Shown here in pieces: positions 7,656 through 16,900 of a stretch of 64,000 nt of DNA. Both the position numbers and the translations under genes were made by a program. Source of the stretch: Leptospira sp. WS60.C2. Its GTDB lineage: Bacteria > Spirochaetota > Leptospiria > Leptospirales > Leptospiraceae. The stretch spans positions 868,001-932,000 of the forward strand of contig NZ_CP162133.1 in assembly GCF_040833955.1 (NCBI RefSeq). Direction: 5' to 3'. A model generated the notes under the pieces. The model had not been told where the DNA came from. It saw only the letters and a program-made list of their open reading frames with translations, and made no database searches. Position 1 is the first letter of the stretch, and the number at the start of each line of letters is the position of its first letter.

Positions 7656-9032
7656 ATGAAGGATGGAGAGAAAAAAAACAGGATATTTTTTTCTCTCACC
7701 CCTATCTACTATTTGGTCATTGCCATTCTTCTTTTTCGTTATGTCATCGTAGTTCCCTATCCACATCCTTTGGCCCTGACCCTTGCAGGTTTTTTCTCGT
7801 ATTTGCAACGCCAGAATCGAAGTTTTCTATTTCTCAAGTCCGCCTTACGTAAGAACTTTCTTTCCGTTCTTCCCGCGATGGAGATTTTATTCTTTGTTGG
7901 ACTTTTAATTGCGTCTTGGGCTTACTCGGGGGTTTTACTCACGATGATGCAAATAGGAACATCCTTCATCGATCCAGATTTCTTTTTGCCATCCATTACC
8001 ATTGTATCTGCGGTTGCAGCAATGGTTTCCGGTTCTTCTTGGACCACCGCAGGAACGTTAGGTGTAGCTCTTATGGGTGTTTCGAAATATCTGGGGTTTC
8101 CTGACGTCATGTCTGCTGGTGCCATTGTGAGTGGATGTTATTTTGGAGACAAATTATCTCCTTTGTCGGACACAACAAATTTGGCTTCTAGTTTAACCCA
8201 TGTTCCCATTTGGGTTCATATCCAGCATATGTTGAAGACAACAGTATTCAGTTTCATTCTTGCGGTGACTTGTTTTACCTTACTGAACTACTTTGTTTGG
8301 AATCCAGAAATGCGGTTGGAACTTCCATCGACTATGGGACTTGCAGAACTTCTGAAAAAAGATATCGTGTATTGGAAATTGGTTCCTGTTTTACTTGTAT
8401 TCGGATCTTCGTTCTTTCATCTTCCTGTTCGCATCTCGTTTCTTTTGGGAATTGTTTCCGCTTTCTTTTTTCCTATCTGTGAATCTGGATTTTCCGTATC
8501 CATGGCAAAATCCCTTTTGTTTGGTTACGTTTCGCAAACAGGCACGGCTACTTGGGATAGTTTCCTAAGTGGTGGAGGGATTGTCTCAATTTTACCAACC
8601 GAAATTTTGATCTTAACCGCCGTTTGGTTTGGTGCCGTTGTGGAAGGATTTGGTTATTTAAATGAAATGCTCATTCAAATCAAACAATGGGTGAAAAATC
8701 AATATGATATTCTGCTTTCTACGATGGGAGTTTCTTTTTTACTCAATTTGATGACAGCTGATCAGTATTTGTCTCTTGTGATTCCTGCCCGTGCCTTTCG
8801 TACGCTTGCTTTGGAGAAACAAATACCAGAGAAAGATATTTCAAGAGCTTTAGAAGACTCAGGAACAATTACTTCTCCTATGATTCCATGGAATAGTTGT
8901 GGGGCATTTATGGCTTCTTCTTTGGGTGTGCCTGTCATTGGATTTTTACCATTTTTGTTTTTTAATTTGATTCATGTCATGCTAACAGTCTCAGTTTTAT
9001 TTTATAAAAAAATTACGGCAAAAAGTTCATAA
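7656..9032 (+). CDS. nhaC: NhaC-type Na+/H+ antiporter
   Basis: The 458-aa polytopic membrane protein carries the NhaC signatures GSSWTTAGTLGVALMG and GDKLSPLSDTTNLA, plus a late ITSPMIPWNSCGAFM motif. NhaC proteins exchange cytoplasmic Na+ for protons, and some relatives exchange organic substrates, so the ion specificity is family inference. The gene lies 6 bases after the NRAMP-like gene and is probably in the same transcript, which makes a small ion-homeostasis unit. Confidence 0.85.
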   Translation: MKDGEKKNRIFFSLTPIYYLVIAILLFRYVIVVPYPHPLALTLAGFFSYLQRQNRSFLFLKSALRKNFLSVLPAMEILFFVGLLIASWAYSGVLLTMMQIGTSFIDPDFFLPSITIVSAVAAMVSGSSWTTAGTLGVALMGVSKYLGFPDVMSAGAIVSGCYFGDKLSPLSDTTNLASSLTHVPIWVHIQHMLKTTVFSFILAVTCFTLLNYFVWNPEMRLELPSTMGLAELLKKDIVYWKLVPVLLVFGSSFFHLPVRISFLLGIVSAFFFPICESGFSVSMAKSLLFGYVSQTGTATWDSFLSGGGIVSILPTEILILTAVWFGAVVEGFGYLNEMLIQIKQWVKNQYDILLSTMGVSFLLNLMTADQYLSLVIPARAFRTLALEKQIPEKDISRALEDSGTITSPMIPWNSCGAFMASSLGVPVIGFLPFLFFNLIHVMLTVSVLFYKKITAKSS

Positions 9033-9065
9033 TTGAACGCCTAATTTTCATTCTATGGTCCAAAT

Positions 9066-9090
9066 CCAATTTTCAATCATGAATAATTGG
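9066..9090. promoter_or_regulatory. Inverted repeat upstream of the sigma-like gene
   Basis: CCAATT and AATTGG are separated by 13 bases in the short gap between nhaC and the next gene. It could be an operator or part of a weak transcription stop for nhaC (TTTTC follows). AT-rich and possibly fortuitous. Confidence 0.25.
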
Positions 9091-9127
9091 TTTTCATCCT
9101 CTTCCCTGTTTGGTAAAAACTTTCCTT

Positions 9128-9940
9128 ATGTTACCAAAGATATTAGATGAAAAAATTCTTCCCATCATCGACAAGGCAAGGACTACGAATGATTTAGTTC
9201 ATGTCAAAGAACAGTTGCCCATTTGGATGGTGGACCGCTTAGCCAAAAAAAGAAATATTTCAGAAGACGAAAGTTCTGAAATGGTCGTGATCATTTTGGA
9301 GGTTTTTTCTAAAATGTGGGTCTTGAGTTTAAAATACCAACTCACAAATGTTTTAGGTTTTTTTGTCACCTATATCTTCAACCAATACCGAAATCGATTT
9401 CGTAAATTAGAAATGCCTGAATCAAGTGAGTTGTATCTACAACTTTGGAACTACGAGTCTCCTGCCAATGTGGAAGATACGTTTGAAGACAAAGTAGATC
9501 ATCTTAAATTGAATTTAGAACAACTTCCCATCCTTACGAATTTAGTTCTCTCTCTGCAATTTGACTTACCCATGAAGCAAAATTTGAAACAATACTTGTT
9601 ATGGAAATTAAAAGAAAACCATGTGGATCCAAATCTTTTTTTTGCAGTATGGGAAGAGAGACGAAATCATTTAAGGCAACTTATCCTGCGACCTACGGCG
9701 ATGATCACACGTTACACAAGAAAGCTATATGAAACCACAGACCCAACTCGTCGCCTTTGGTATGGAAAACAGAAAAAAATATGGATGCTCCGTCGATCGA
9801 GAGCCCTAACTCGCAGTTTTTTTTCGGAACGTGAGATCGCAAAATGGCTTGGAATCACAAGAAAGGCGGTTCGCAATCATTTGTCACAAGGAAAACATGA
9901 ACTTAGGAAAGTCGGCAAAGATTTATTGCACTATGCATAA
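9128..9940 (+). CDS. Sigma-70-like regulator with C-terminal region-4 helix-turn-helix
   Basis: The 270-aa protein ends in a helix-turn-helix typical of sigma region 4 (EREIAKWLGITRKAVRNHLS, then QGKHELRK). The N-terminal half contains an amphipathic segment (FFVTYIFNQYRNRFRKLEMP) that weakly recalls region 2 of ECF-like sigma factors. The middle part is unlike standard sigma factors, so it may be a divergent sigma or a plain DNA-binding regulator. It lies 63 bases before a STAS anti-sigma antagonist, which supports a link to a partner-switching circuit. ATG 9128 is used; TTG 9110 is in frame, and neither has a clear ribosome site. Confidence 0.6.
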   Translation: MLPKILDEKILPIIDKARTTNDLVHVKEQLPIWMVDRLAKKRNISEDESSEMVVIILEVFSKMWVLSLKYQLTNVLGFFVTYIFNQYRNRFRKLEMPESSELYLQLWNYESPANVEDTFEDKVDHLKLNLEQLPILTNLVLSLQFDLPMKQNLKQYLLWKLKENHVDPNLFFAVWEERRNHLRQLILRPTAMITRYTRKLYETTDPTRRLWYGKQKKIWMLRRSRALTRSFFSEREIAKWLGITRKAVRNHLSQGKHELRKVGKDLLHYA

Positions 9941-10003
9941 AAATTTGCTTTACATTCGGCAAAATCGAATGATCGTAAAGGGAACACCACCTTCCGAAGG
10001 GTT

Positions 10004-10345
10004 ATGAAAATCAAAGTTACTAGTAAAAACGACGTGCACATCATTAAAATTGAAGGTGCCATCAAAGCCGGAAATGAGTTCGAGTTGTCTGAAAAGATTG
10101 AACAGTACATCAAAAAAGGCCAAGTTCCGAAGTTCATTATTGATTTGAAAAAGGTTCCTTTTATCAATTCAGCTGGATTAGGTACATTTCTAAACATCTA
10201 TAAACACATAGATGGGTTGAATGGACGGCTTGTATTTGCGAACTTAAATTCTGACATCGAAAACTTAATGGAAATCACAAAACTTTCCAGTGTGTTTGAG
10301 ATCTACAAAACTCTGGAAGAGGCTGAAGACTCCTTCGATTATTAA
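10004..10345 (+). CDS. STAS-domain anti-sigma factor antagonist
   Basis: The 113-aa protein is a single STAS domain of the SpoIIAA/RsbV type. It contains the central FIIDLKKVPFINSAGLGTFL motif, in which Ser56 of N-S-A-G-L-G matches the serine phosphorylated by anti-sigma kinases. In the known circuit such a protein, when dephosphorylated by a PP2C/SpoIIE phosphatase, binds the anti-sigma kinase and frees the sigma factor. No RsbW-like kinase is next to it, but two PP2C-type phosphatases are encoded elsewhere in this window (29971 and 56206). Pairing with either is speculation. Confidence 0.9.
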   Translation: MKIKVTSKNDVHIIKIEGAIKAGNEFELSEKIEQYIKKGQVPKFIIDLKKVPFINSAGLGTFLNIYKHIDGLNGRLVFANLNSDIENLMEITKLSSVFEIYKTLEEAEDSFDY

Positions 10346-10363
10346 ACATTAGAGGCGATTCTT

Positions 10364-13300
10364 GTGATGAATCCAATCCTGAAGGGTAGTTTAGGAATCG
10401 CCAAAACCAAAACGTTTCGAGCGTTTTTTGTTTTCTTTTTTCTCTACAAACTCGTATTCAACCAATTCACTGCTGATTGGCTCATTCCGAAAGTCCTGTC
10501 AAGCGCCACTCAAATTCGTATGGAAGGTCGGTTTACCTGCTTTTCTTTGTTTTACGGAATTGAAATCCAAGATTTGAAGTTATACCCAGGTGGGCCGTTC
10601 AGGGAATCTCCATTCGTACAAGCAAAAGAAATCCGACTTCGTTACAATCTACCATTTCTTTTACTTGGAAAACTGCGGATCTCAGACATAGCCTTTCTAG
10701 ATACGGAAATTCGAGTGGAAGAGAGAGGTGGACAATGGAACCTTTCGCACCTTTTGAAACCAAAGCCCGTTCCAAGTCCGGAAGAAGAAATACCGGCCTA
10801 TGAAGAGAAAAAAGAACCTCTTACAGAAATTGCCACCTATCTCCCGTTTCAAGTCAGTGCCTATTTACAATTAAAGGGAGTATCTCTTCATTACCTTCGG
10901 GAAACGGGGGATCTGAAATCCGCTTCCATTCAAAATTTAGATTTTCAAACAGAACTAGTCACGAATCGTTTCACTTCCATACCATTGAATTTAGACGCAT
11001 TGGATCAGTTAGACGAGATCCTCATCCATATGAATCCAGATCGACCTCTACTTGTTGAACTCAACTCAAATCAATTAAAATGGAAGGAATCACTTCCTTT
11101 ATCCTTAAAAATGGAGTGGGACCGAACAACTTCTCCTGAATCATTTTTATTTCTTACAGACATTGGAAAAGATGAGTTAAACCTAGAAGTGCGCGGTAAG
11201 CCGATACAAACGGGCGTTAGACTAATCTCTGACATTCATTTTGATTCCAAGGAAGATGCTTTAAAAATTCATAAATTCGATTTCCGCGTTATTGGACAAA
11301 CTTGGGTTCAATTGAAAGGGATTGTGAAAAACCTCTCAAAGGAAACACCAGATGTTGATGTGGATATTGTTTCTTCTCAAATTAAGTTCAATGCATTACA
11401 ACAAACTCTCGTTCAGTTAAAGGGGATTCTGCCTGAAATGAATGTTTCGGGGCAAATGTCATTTGAGGGAACTGGCATTCATGGCAATTGGAATCAAACA
11501 AAGGCCAATCTGAAACTCAAGGCAGAACACGTTTATTTTAAATTAGCGAATGCAAAAGCCCATACTCTAGACAATACCCATTTGGATGTATCTGCCATTG
11601 TAAATTTTTCCTCTACGGAAAATCCAACTGCTGAGTTTCCTTTGCCCTATTTAAGTGCCATACATGTGGCTCCATCACTGGTTATTTACAACCAATCACC
11701 TATAGCATTGTCAGGTGAGTATCAAAGGTCTTCTGGTTTAAACTTTTTGATATCAATCGAAAAATTACAATTGGGTGAGTATGTAAGTGGAATTGCTGGC
11801 AAATTGAAAACATACCTGCAGTTGTCAGGACCCTCATTCGCTTCTGTATTTTTACGATCGGATCTAACAATTGATGGCTTTCGATATCAAATTGATCGAT
11901 CCAGGTCGCCAGCGTCTAATCTAAGTTTGGATGTAGACACGAGTTTTGTTTTTGATAAACCGTTTGGGTTAAAAGAAATTCAAGTATCAAATTTGAACTT
12001 AGAACAAAGAACTTTGACCGGAAATAAAGCAGTAGAGCTTGGATTTCGAGGGAACATCCAACCTGGTGAAACCTTGATCACACAAGTGGCTCCGCTGGAT
12101 TTAAAATTAACAACTCCCAATTTGCTTTTGGTTCTACCACTTGTTTTAAAAGAAAAAATCTCACCACTTGAAAATTTGATAGGTTTGCAGCCAAAAATTA
12201 AGTTAAATGCCCGTTATGTGCAAAGTCCAACTACCAAACAAATCTCTGGTAATTTAAATGCAGATTTACCTGGATTGGAGATGAGGGATTTAAAAATAAA
12301 TACCGATTTAACAATCGCTGGCTCTGATGCAAATGAAATCCAAATCAAACAATTAAAGTTAAACGCATTTAATGGAATTTTAAAATCATCACTAACTGGT
12401 AAATTAAACAAACTCAACCGGTCAAAACCGCCGTTAGGTCCATATTTTGGAAATTTAGACTTAAATCTTTCGATTCTATCCCCCCAAAAACAATACATCG
12501 CAAAGGGAATATCGGTTCATGGTGATTTGGGTTTATCACTTCGGATTAATGACTATGATATCAATGGTGAACTTTTTACAAAGTTGCCGTCTTTATCATA
12601 TAACAATCAGAAGTGCCCTGGTGAAACTTGTATGGCATATGTCATTGAGGACATGAATGCTAAGATTCCAATTCAACATAACCTCGCTTACCAGCCTGAA
12701 GAAAGTTTAATTATTGGCGACAAATCCATCTTCATTAAAAGTTATGGAAGATTTAATTCTCCAAACTTTACCATCGGGAAAGTGATTGGAACACATCCTA
12801 ATATTCCAAATTTACCTTTTGAATATGTAAAAAAACAAAAAGATACACCGGGTTTTACTGCGTTTATCGAATATAAAGAAAATTTCGCAAATATTGAATC
12901 TCTAAAATCCTATTCAATGGATGGAATCATTCTTGGGAAAAATTTAGTTTTTAATTTGGGTAATTTGGATCCAAAAACGATGGAGTTTCGAGGCAATTTA
13001 CTCATTAGAGATATTGATTTGAAACAATTGATGGCGCCAAAAGTTCGAGATAAAATTGATGATGGTAAACTTAAAGCAGACCTGAATATAAAAGTAAGAG
13101 ATTTGAGTGAGCCGATTGCTAATTTGGATTTATTTTTTTCGATCTTTCAAATTGGTAGAGACTTTGGGAAAAGTGCTCTAAACGTAATATCTGCGCAGAA
13201 CTTTTTAATTGATCGTATAACGGATAGTTATCCTATCAACAAGATAGATGTTTCTCTATCTCGCGGACTTGTTTATGCAGACGTTTACTTTGATCGATCT

Positions 13301-13411
13301 TTGTTGTCATTGATTATGAATTTAGAAGATGGTAAAATTTCCCAACAGAGGATGCCGCTTGCCAACTTTCTAAAGCGAGCACAAAACGAGATCCAAACAT
13401 ACCAAGAGTGA
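10364..13411 (+). CDS. AsmA-like large envelope protein, possible lipid-bridge (YdbH/TamB type)
   Basis: The 1015-aa protein has one N-terminal membrane anchor (about 17-38) and then a long series of beta-rich segments. Short repeated phrases of the type IEIQDLKLYPGG, LRYNLPFLLLGKLRISDIAF and VEERGGQWNLSHLL are characteristic of AsmA-like proteins. Such proteins (YdbH, TamB, YhdP) form hydrophobic grooves that are thought to carry phospholipids across the periplasm. Start: GTG 10364 with AGAGG 8 bases upstream, or ATG 10367. A lipoprotein gene follows after 7 bases. The pairing with a DUF1318-like protein favours a YdbH-like role, which is inference. Confidence 0.75.
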   Translation: MMNPILKGSLGIAKTKTFRAFFVFFFLYKLVFNQFTADWLIPKVLSSATQIRMEGRFTCFSLFYGIEIQDLKLYPGGPFRESPFVQAKEIRLRYNLPFLLLGKLRISDIAFLDTEIRVEERGGQWNLSHLLKPKPVPSPEEEIPAYEEKKEPLTEIATYLPFQVSAYLQLKGVSLHYLRETGDLKSASIQNLDFQTELVTNRFTSIPLNLDALDQLDEILIHMNPDRPLLVELNSNQLKWKESLPLSLKMEWDRTTSPESFLFLTDIGKDELNLEVRGKPIQTGVRLISDIHFDSKEDALKIHKFDFRVIGQTWVQLKGIVKNLSKETPDVDVDIVSSQIKFNALQQTLVQLKGILPEMNVSGQMSFEGTGIHGNWNQTKANLKLKAEHVYFKLANAKAHTLDNTHLDVSAIVNFSSTENPTAEFPLPYLSAIHVAPSLVIYNQSPIALSGEYQRSSGLNFLISIEKLQLGEYVSGIAGKLKTYLQLSGPSFASVFLRSDLTIDGFRYQIDRSRSPASNLSLDVDTSFVFDKPFGLKEIQVSNLNLEQRTLTGNKAVELGFRGNIQPGETLITQVAPLDLKLTTPNLLLVLPLVLKEKISPLENLIGLQPKIKLNARYVQSPTTKQISGNLNADLPGLEMRDLKINTDLTIAGSDANEIQIKQLKLNAFNGILKSSLTGKLNKLNRSKPPLGPYFGNLDLNLSILSPQKQYIAKGISVHGDLGLSLRINDYDINGELFTKLPSLSYNNQKCPGETCMAYVIEDMNAKIPIQHNLAYQPEESLIIGDKSIFIKSYGRFNSPNFTIGKVIGTHPNIPNLPFEYVKKQKDTPGFTAFIEYKENFANIESLKSYSMDGIILGKNLVFNLGNLDPKTMEFRGNLLIRDIDLKQLMAPKVRDKIDDGKLKADLNIKVRDLSEPIANLDLFFSIFQIGRDFGKSALNVISAQNFLIDRITDSYPINKIDVSLSRGLVYADVYFDRSLLSLIMNLEDGKISQQRMPLANFLKRAQNEIQTYQE

Positions 13412-13418
13412 GGTACTT

Positions 13419-13994
13419 ATGAGACTTATCGTATTCTTTTTTTTACTAATGGGATGTAGTTTTAAGGTTCCACCAATTACGATCACAAATGCTCAAACAG
13501 CAGCCGAAAAACAAATGGTAGGTGAGGATCGAGAATTGGAGAAAGAAGGTTGGATGATTGGTTCGATTCAATCTTCAACAAATGGTCAGAATAACCAAGA
13601 ACGATTGGCAAAGGAGGATACGGATCCTGAAATTAGAGCGCATCGCATCCGCTTAAATTACCTTTCTCCTGAAATTAAAAAATATAAAGCGCATGGAATC
13701 TTGGGGGAGACGCCACTTGGGTTAGTGAAATTGAATCCTTTGGCTTCTTCTCTTCCTACGTATGTTCCTTATGAAATTCCAGCGAATCGAAAAAGAGTAG
13801 AAGATGTAATATTGTTTTTAAATGAATCGAGAAAGTTTATCTTAGATAAGGAATTAGCCTTTCAAAAGAAGAAAGGTAAAAAAGAGGATGAGTTAACTAA
13901 GATTAAACAATCATTGATCGATGAGTATTACAAATCCGTTTCGATCGGTGAGTATTATGAGACAACTTCAGGTAGGTGGGAGAAATACCAATGA
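13419..13994 (+). CDS. Lipoprotein with DUF1318 (YdbL-like) domain
   Basis: The 191-aa protein starts with a short lipoprotein signal (MRLIVFFFLLMGC, lipidated Cys13). The body has AHGILGETPLGLVKL and the C-terminus reads SIGEYYETTSGRWEKYQ. As I recall E. coli YdbL, it carries a similar G-x-GET-x-x-G element and ends with a GEY-x5-G-x-W motif, so I assign DUF1318. In enterobacteria YdbL works with the AsmA-like YdbH and the small lipoprotein YnbE. Here lipidation and the DUF1318 domain occur in one protein. Its stop overlaps the start of the giant gene by ATGA, implying translational coupling. Confidence 0.7.
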   Translation: MRLIVFFFLLMGCSFKVPPITITNAQTAAEKQMVGEDRELEKEGWMIGSIQSSTNGQNNQERLAKEDTDPEIRAHRIRLNYLSPEIKKYKAHGILGETPLGLVKLNPLASSLPTYVPYEIPANRKRVEDVILFLNESRKFILDKELAFQKKKGKKEDELTKIKQSLIDEYYKSVSIGEYYETTSGRWEKYQ

Positions 13995-16900
13995 AGTTTG
14001 TTCAGAGGTTGTTTTTTTATCCCAACTTTTTGTGCGTTCTTTTTGTACTCAATTGTGCCTTGTTTCAAACAAAGGTAAAATATTCTAATGTCAATTTTGA
14101 TTATTCTGCTATATCTAAAAATTATTTTTCTCCTACACAATCAAAACCCTTCCCGTTAACAGTTCAAAGAGGAAATAACTTATACAGTTCTACCACAAAA
14201 GATGGTAGATATCTTTTTTATGCGACAGATCAAAAAGGGAATTTTGATATCTGGTTTAGGGATTTGCAAAGTAGTATTGTTGTTCCAATTACAGACAATT
14301 CTTTCTCGGAGACAAAACCAGCGATTTCACCGGATGGCAAATACCTTGTTTATGTTTCGGAAGAGTTTGATTCAGAAGGTGATTTGGTTTTGCTTTCAAT
14401 CGACATGGAAGAATGGATCCAAGAATACTTAAAGGGGAATCGATTCATAAATGATTCATTTGTGAATCTAACCAATCCACCTAACAAAAAAGGAGAATAC
14501 CAAAAAGGAATCATCGATACTGATCCAGTTTGGTCACCAGATGGGAAACGGATTTATTTTGTATCCGATCGTTTCACACCAGGGCTTCCTAACCTTTGTT
14601 TTATATCGTTAGATACTCCAAAGGAAATCAAACAAATCACAAATATCGGGGTAACTTCCCCTTATGTATCAACAGATGGACTCTATATTTTCTTTGTATC
14701 TTATTTCGAAGAGAATAAAGGAGAAGTGTATCAGATCCATTTAGCAACGGGTGAAATCAAAAGAATCACCAATGATAGATACTTGGATTTTTCACCAACC
14801 ATAGATAACCGTTTAAAAAATTTATACTATTCTTCGATTCGAAAAGATACGAATGGGAATGGTCGTTTGGATGAAAGGGATCATAGCCTTCTCATTAAAA
14901 AAAATCTAAATACGGGCGAAGAACGGGTATTGTCGTCAGGTGAAACTTCTAATTTTGATGTTCGCTATTCGAACTTTAATGGGGGCTCTATATTATTCTC
15001 TGCTTCCTATTACAATGCTATCAACATTTATTTTATTCCAGAAAATGGTTCCATTCCCAAACAATCGAATATAAAAGAACAGTATCAATACTCTAAGACA
15101 TTATCACCAGGACAAAGTATTGAATCCTATTTTTTGGCATTAGATTCTGTTGAGTTATTTTTTTCAGAGGATCCTTTGTTTCCTATCTATGAAGGACAAG
15201 TCGCCATGCTTAAATATGCGGCACTAAAGCGAATTGGAAAAACAGAAGATGCCAATGTATTTCTGAAAAATTTCAAACGTAAGGCTGAAGTTGATGATAA
15301 CCGTTTTGCTTTAGTATTGATTCGATGGAATGATGCAAAAGCAACCGGTGTGAATTTTAATTTGGTGAGTGAAATTGAAAAAATTCCCGAACCGAAGTTT
15401 ACAATCGATGGTGAAGCTCTTTTGTATCATTTATATGCAGACCAATTAGAAAAAGAAAAAAAAGACATGGTTGCAAAAGAATTTCTTCTTCGCATATATA
15501 ATTCTTATCCTAATTATCATCAAATTGATGAAATCAAGCGCCGATTAGGTGGATATGATTTTAATCCAGATGGCTATAGTTTGTCAAAATTTCATGAGGA
15601 AATGATTGAAGCTTGGGAAAAAGAAAAGTTGGTATTTCTAAAAGACAATAACCATTTGTTTTCCAATGATCGGAAACGAGACTTGCGATATTTATTGGAA
15701 GATGTGATCGCAAAGATTTCTGAGGGAAAAAATAGTGAATTCATTTTATCTGAATCCAATCGCATTTTAGAATCTACTGAAGCAGAAAAACAACCTGTCT
15801 TTAAAAAAGCTCTCATGTATTTAAAAGCAAAAGCATTGTCTGACATGAGACGATACCAAGAATCCAACGTGATTTTGGATTCGATCATTCCCATACCCAT
15901 TCAAATGGATTTAGAACCACCAGGGAAACCATCTGTTTTTGAAAATCGAGAATTTATGGCGGAATATAAGAATCCAATTCTCTTGCGTGCCAACTTATTG
16001 AAATATTTTAATCAGAAGGCTGCTGGGAATACTTCAGATGCACTTCGAAATTTGAAAATTTATCTCGAGTTTTATGATCCGATGTTGGGTGTGGATCTCG
16101 GTTCGGAAGACATCAAAAGTGCATTTTTCTATTTCGAAAACAAAGCAGTTGAATTTGAAAGAATCGGAGATTTATTGCAGTCTTCGTTTCACTATTTTTT
16201 TAACAACCAAAACATGTTCCTCGTGAAAACAAGGAATTTATATTTGGATTCCTTATACAAAGAATATGCAATTTATTACCAAAGAAAAATGGTAGATACC
16301 ATCTTTAGTTATGGAAAAAAAATTAGAGAGGAAGAGGAGCGAGCTCTTTTAAACCAGCTTAATATTCTCAACAAAGATAATTTGAATGTCATTGGGAACA
16401 TTGCAAATATCACATCCATTGTAACTGATCAAGAGTTGGTTAGAAATATTGTAAATATCAAAGACTTTGAAAAGATTGAAGTGCTATCAGGAAAAGCACT
16501 CAATTGGACAGAGTTATACTACAAACAAGCTGTTCCGAGAGCAAGACCTTATCTTGACTTGGCGACATTGTATGGTTATTCTTATTATCTGATTAACAAA
16601 TATGTTACTTACGAATCGTATTATTATTCAACAGGAACTATGACAGATGTTCGTAAAGCAGAAATTCTTGAAAATTTCAAACGCGCTGAATTAGAGCTTA
16701 GATGGATTATTTTTGCAGATCCTACACATTATGATGCATATCAATTGCTTGGTTGGTTGTATCAATATGTAGATTTAATGAAATTACAAAAGGATCCTAG
16801 GTCTGGGGATGTTGATTTTGATACGTATGAGAGTTTATATAAGAAGTATTTCCCTGATAAAAATCTTGAGGCAAATATTGAATTATACAATCAGATTCTT

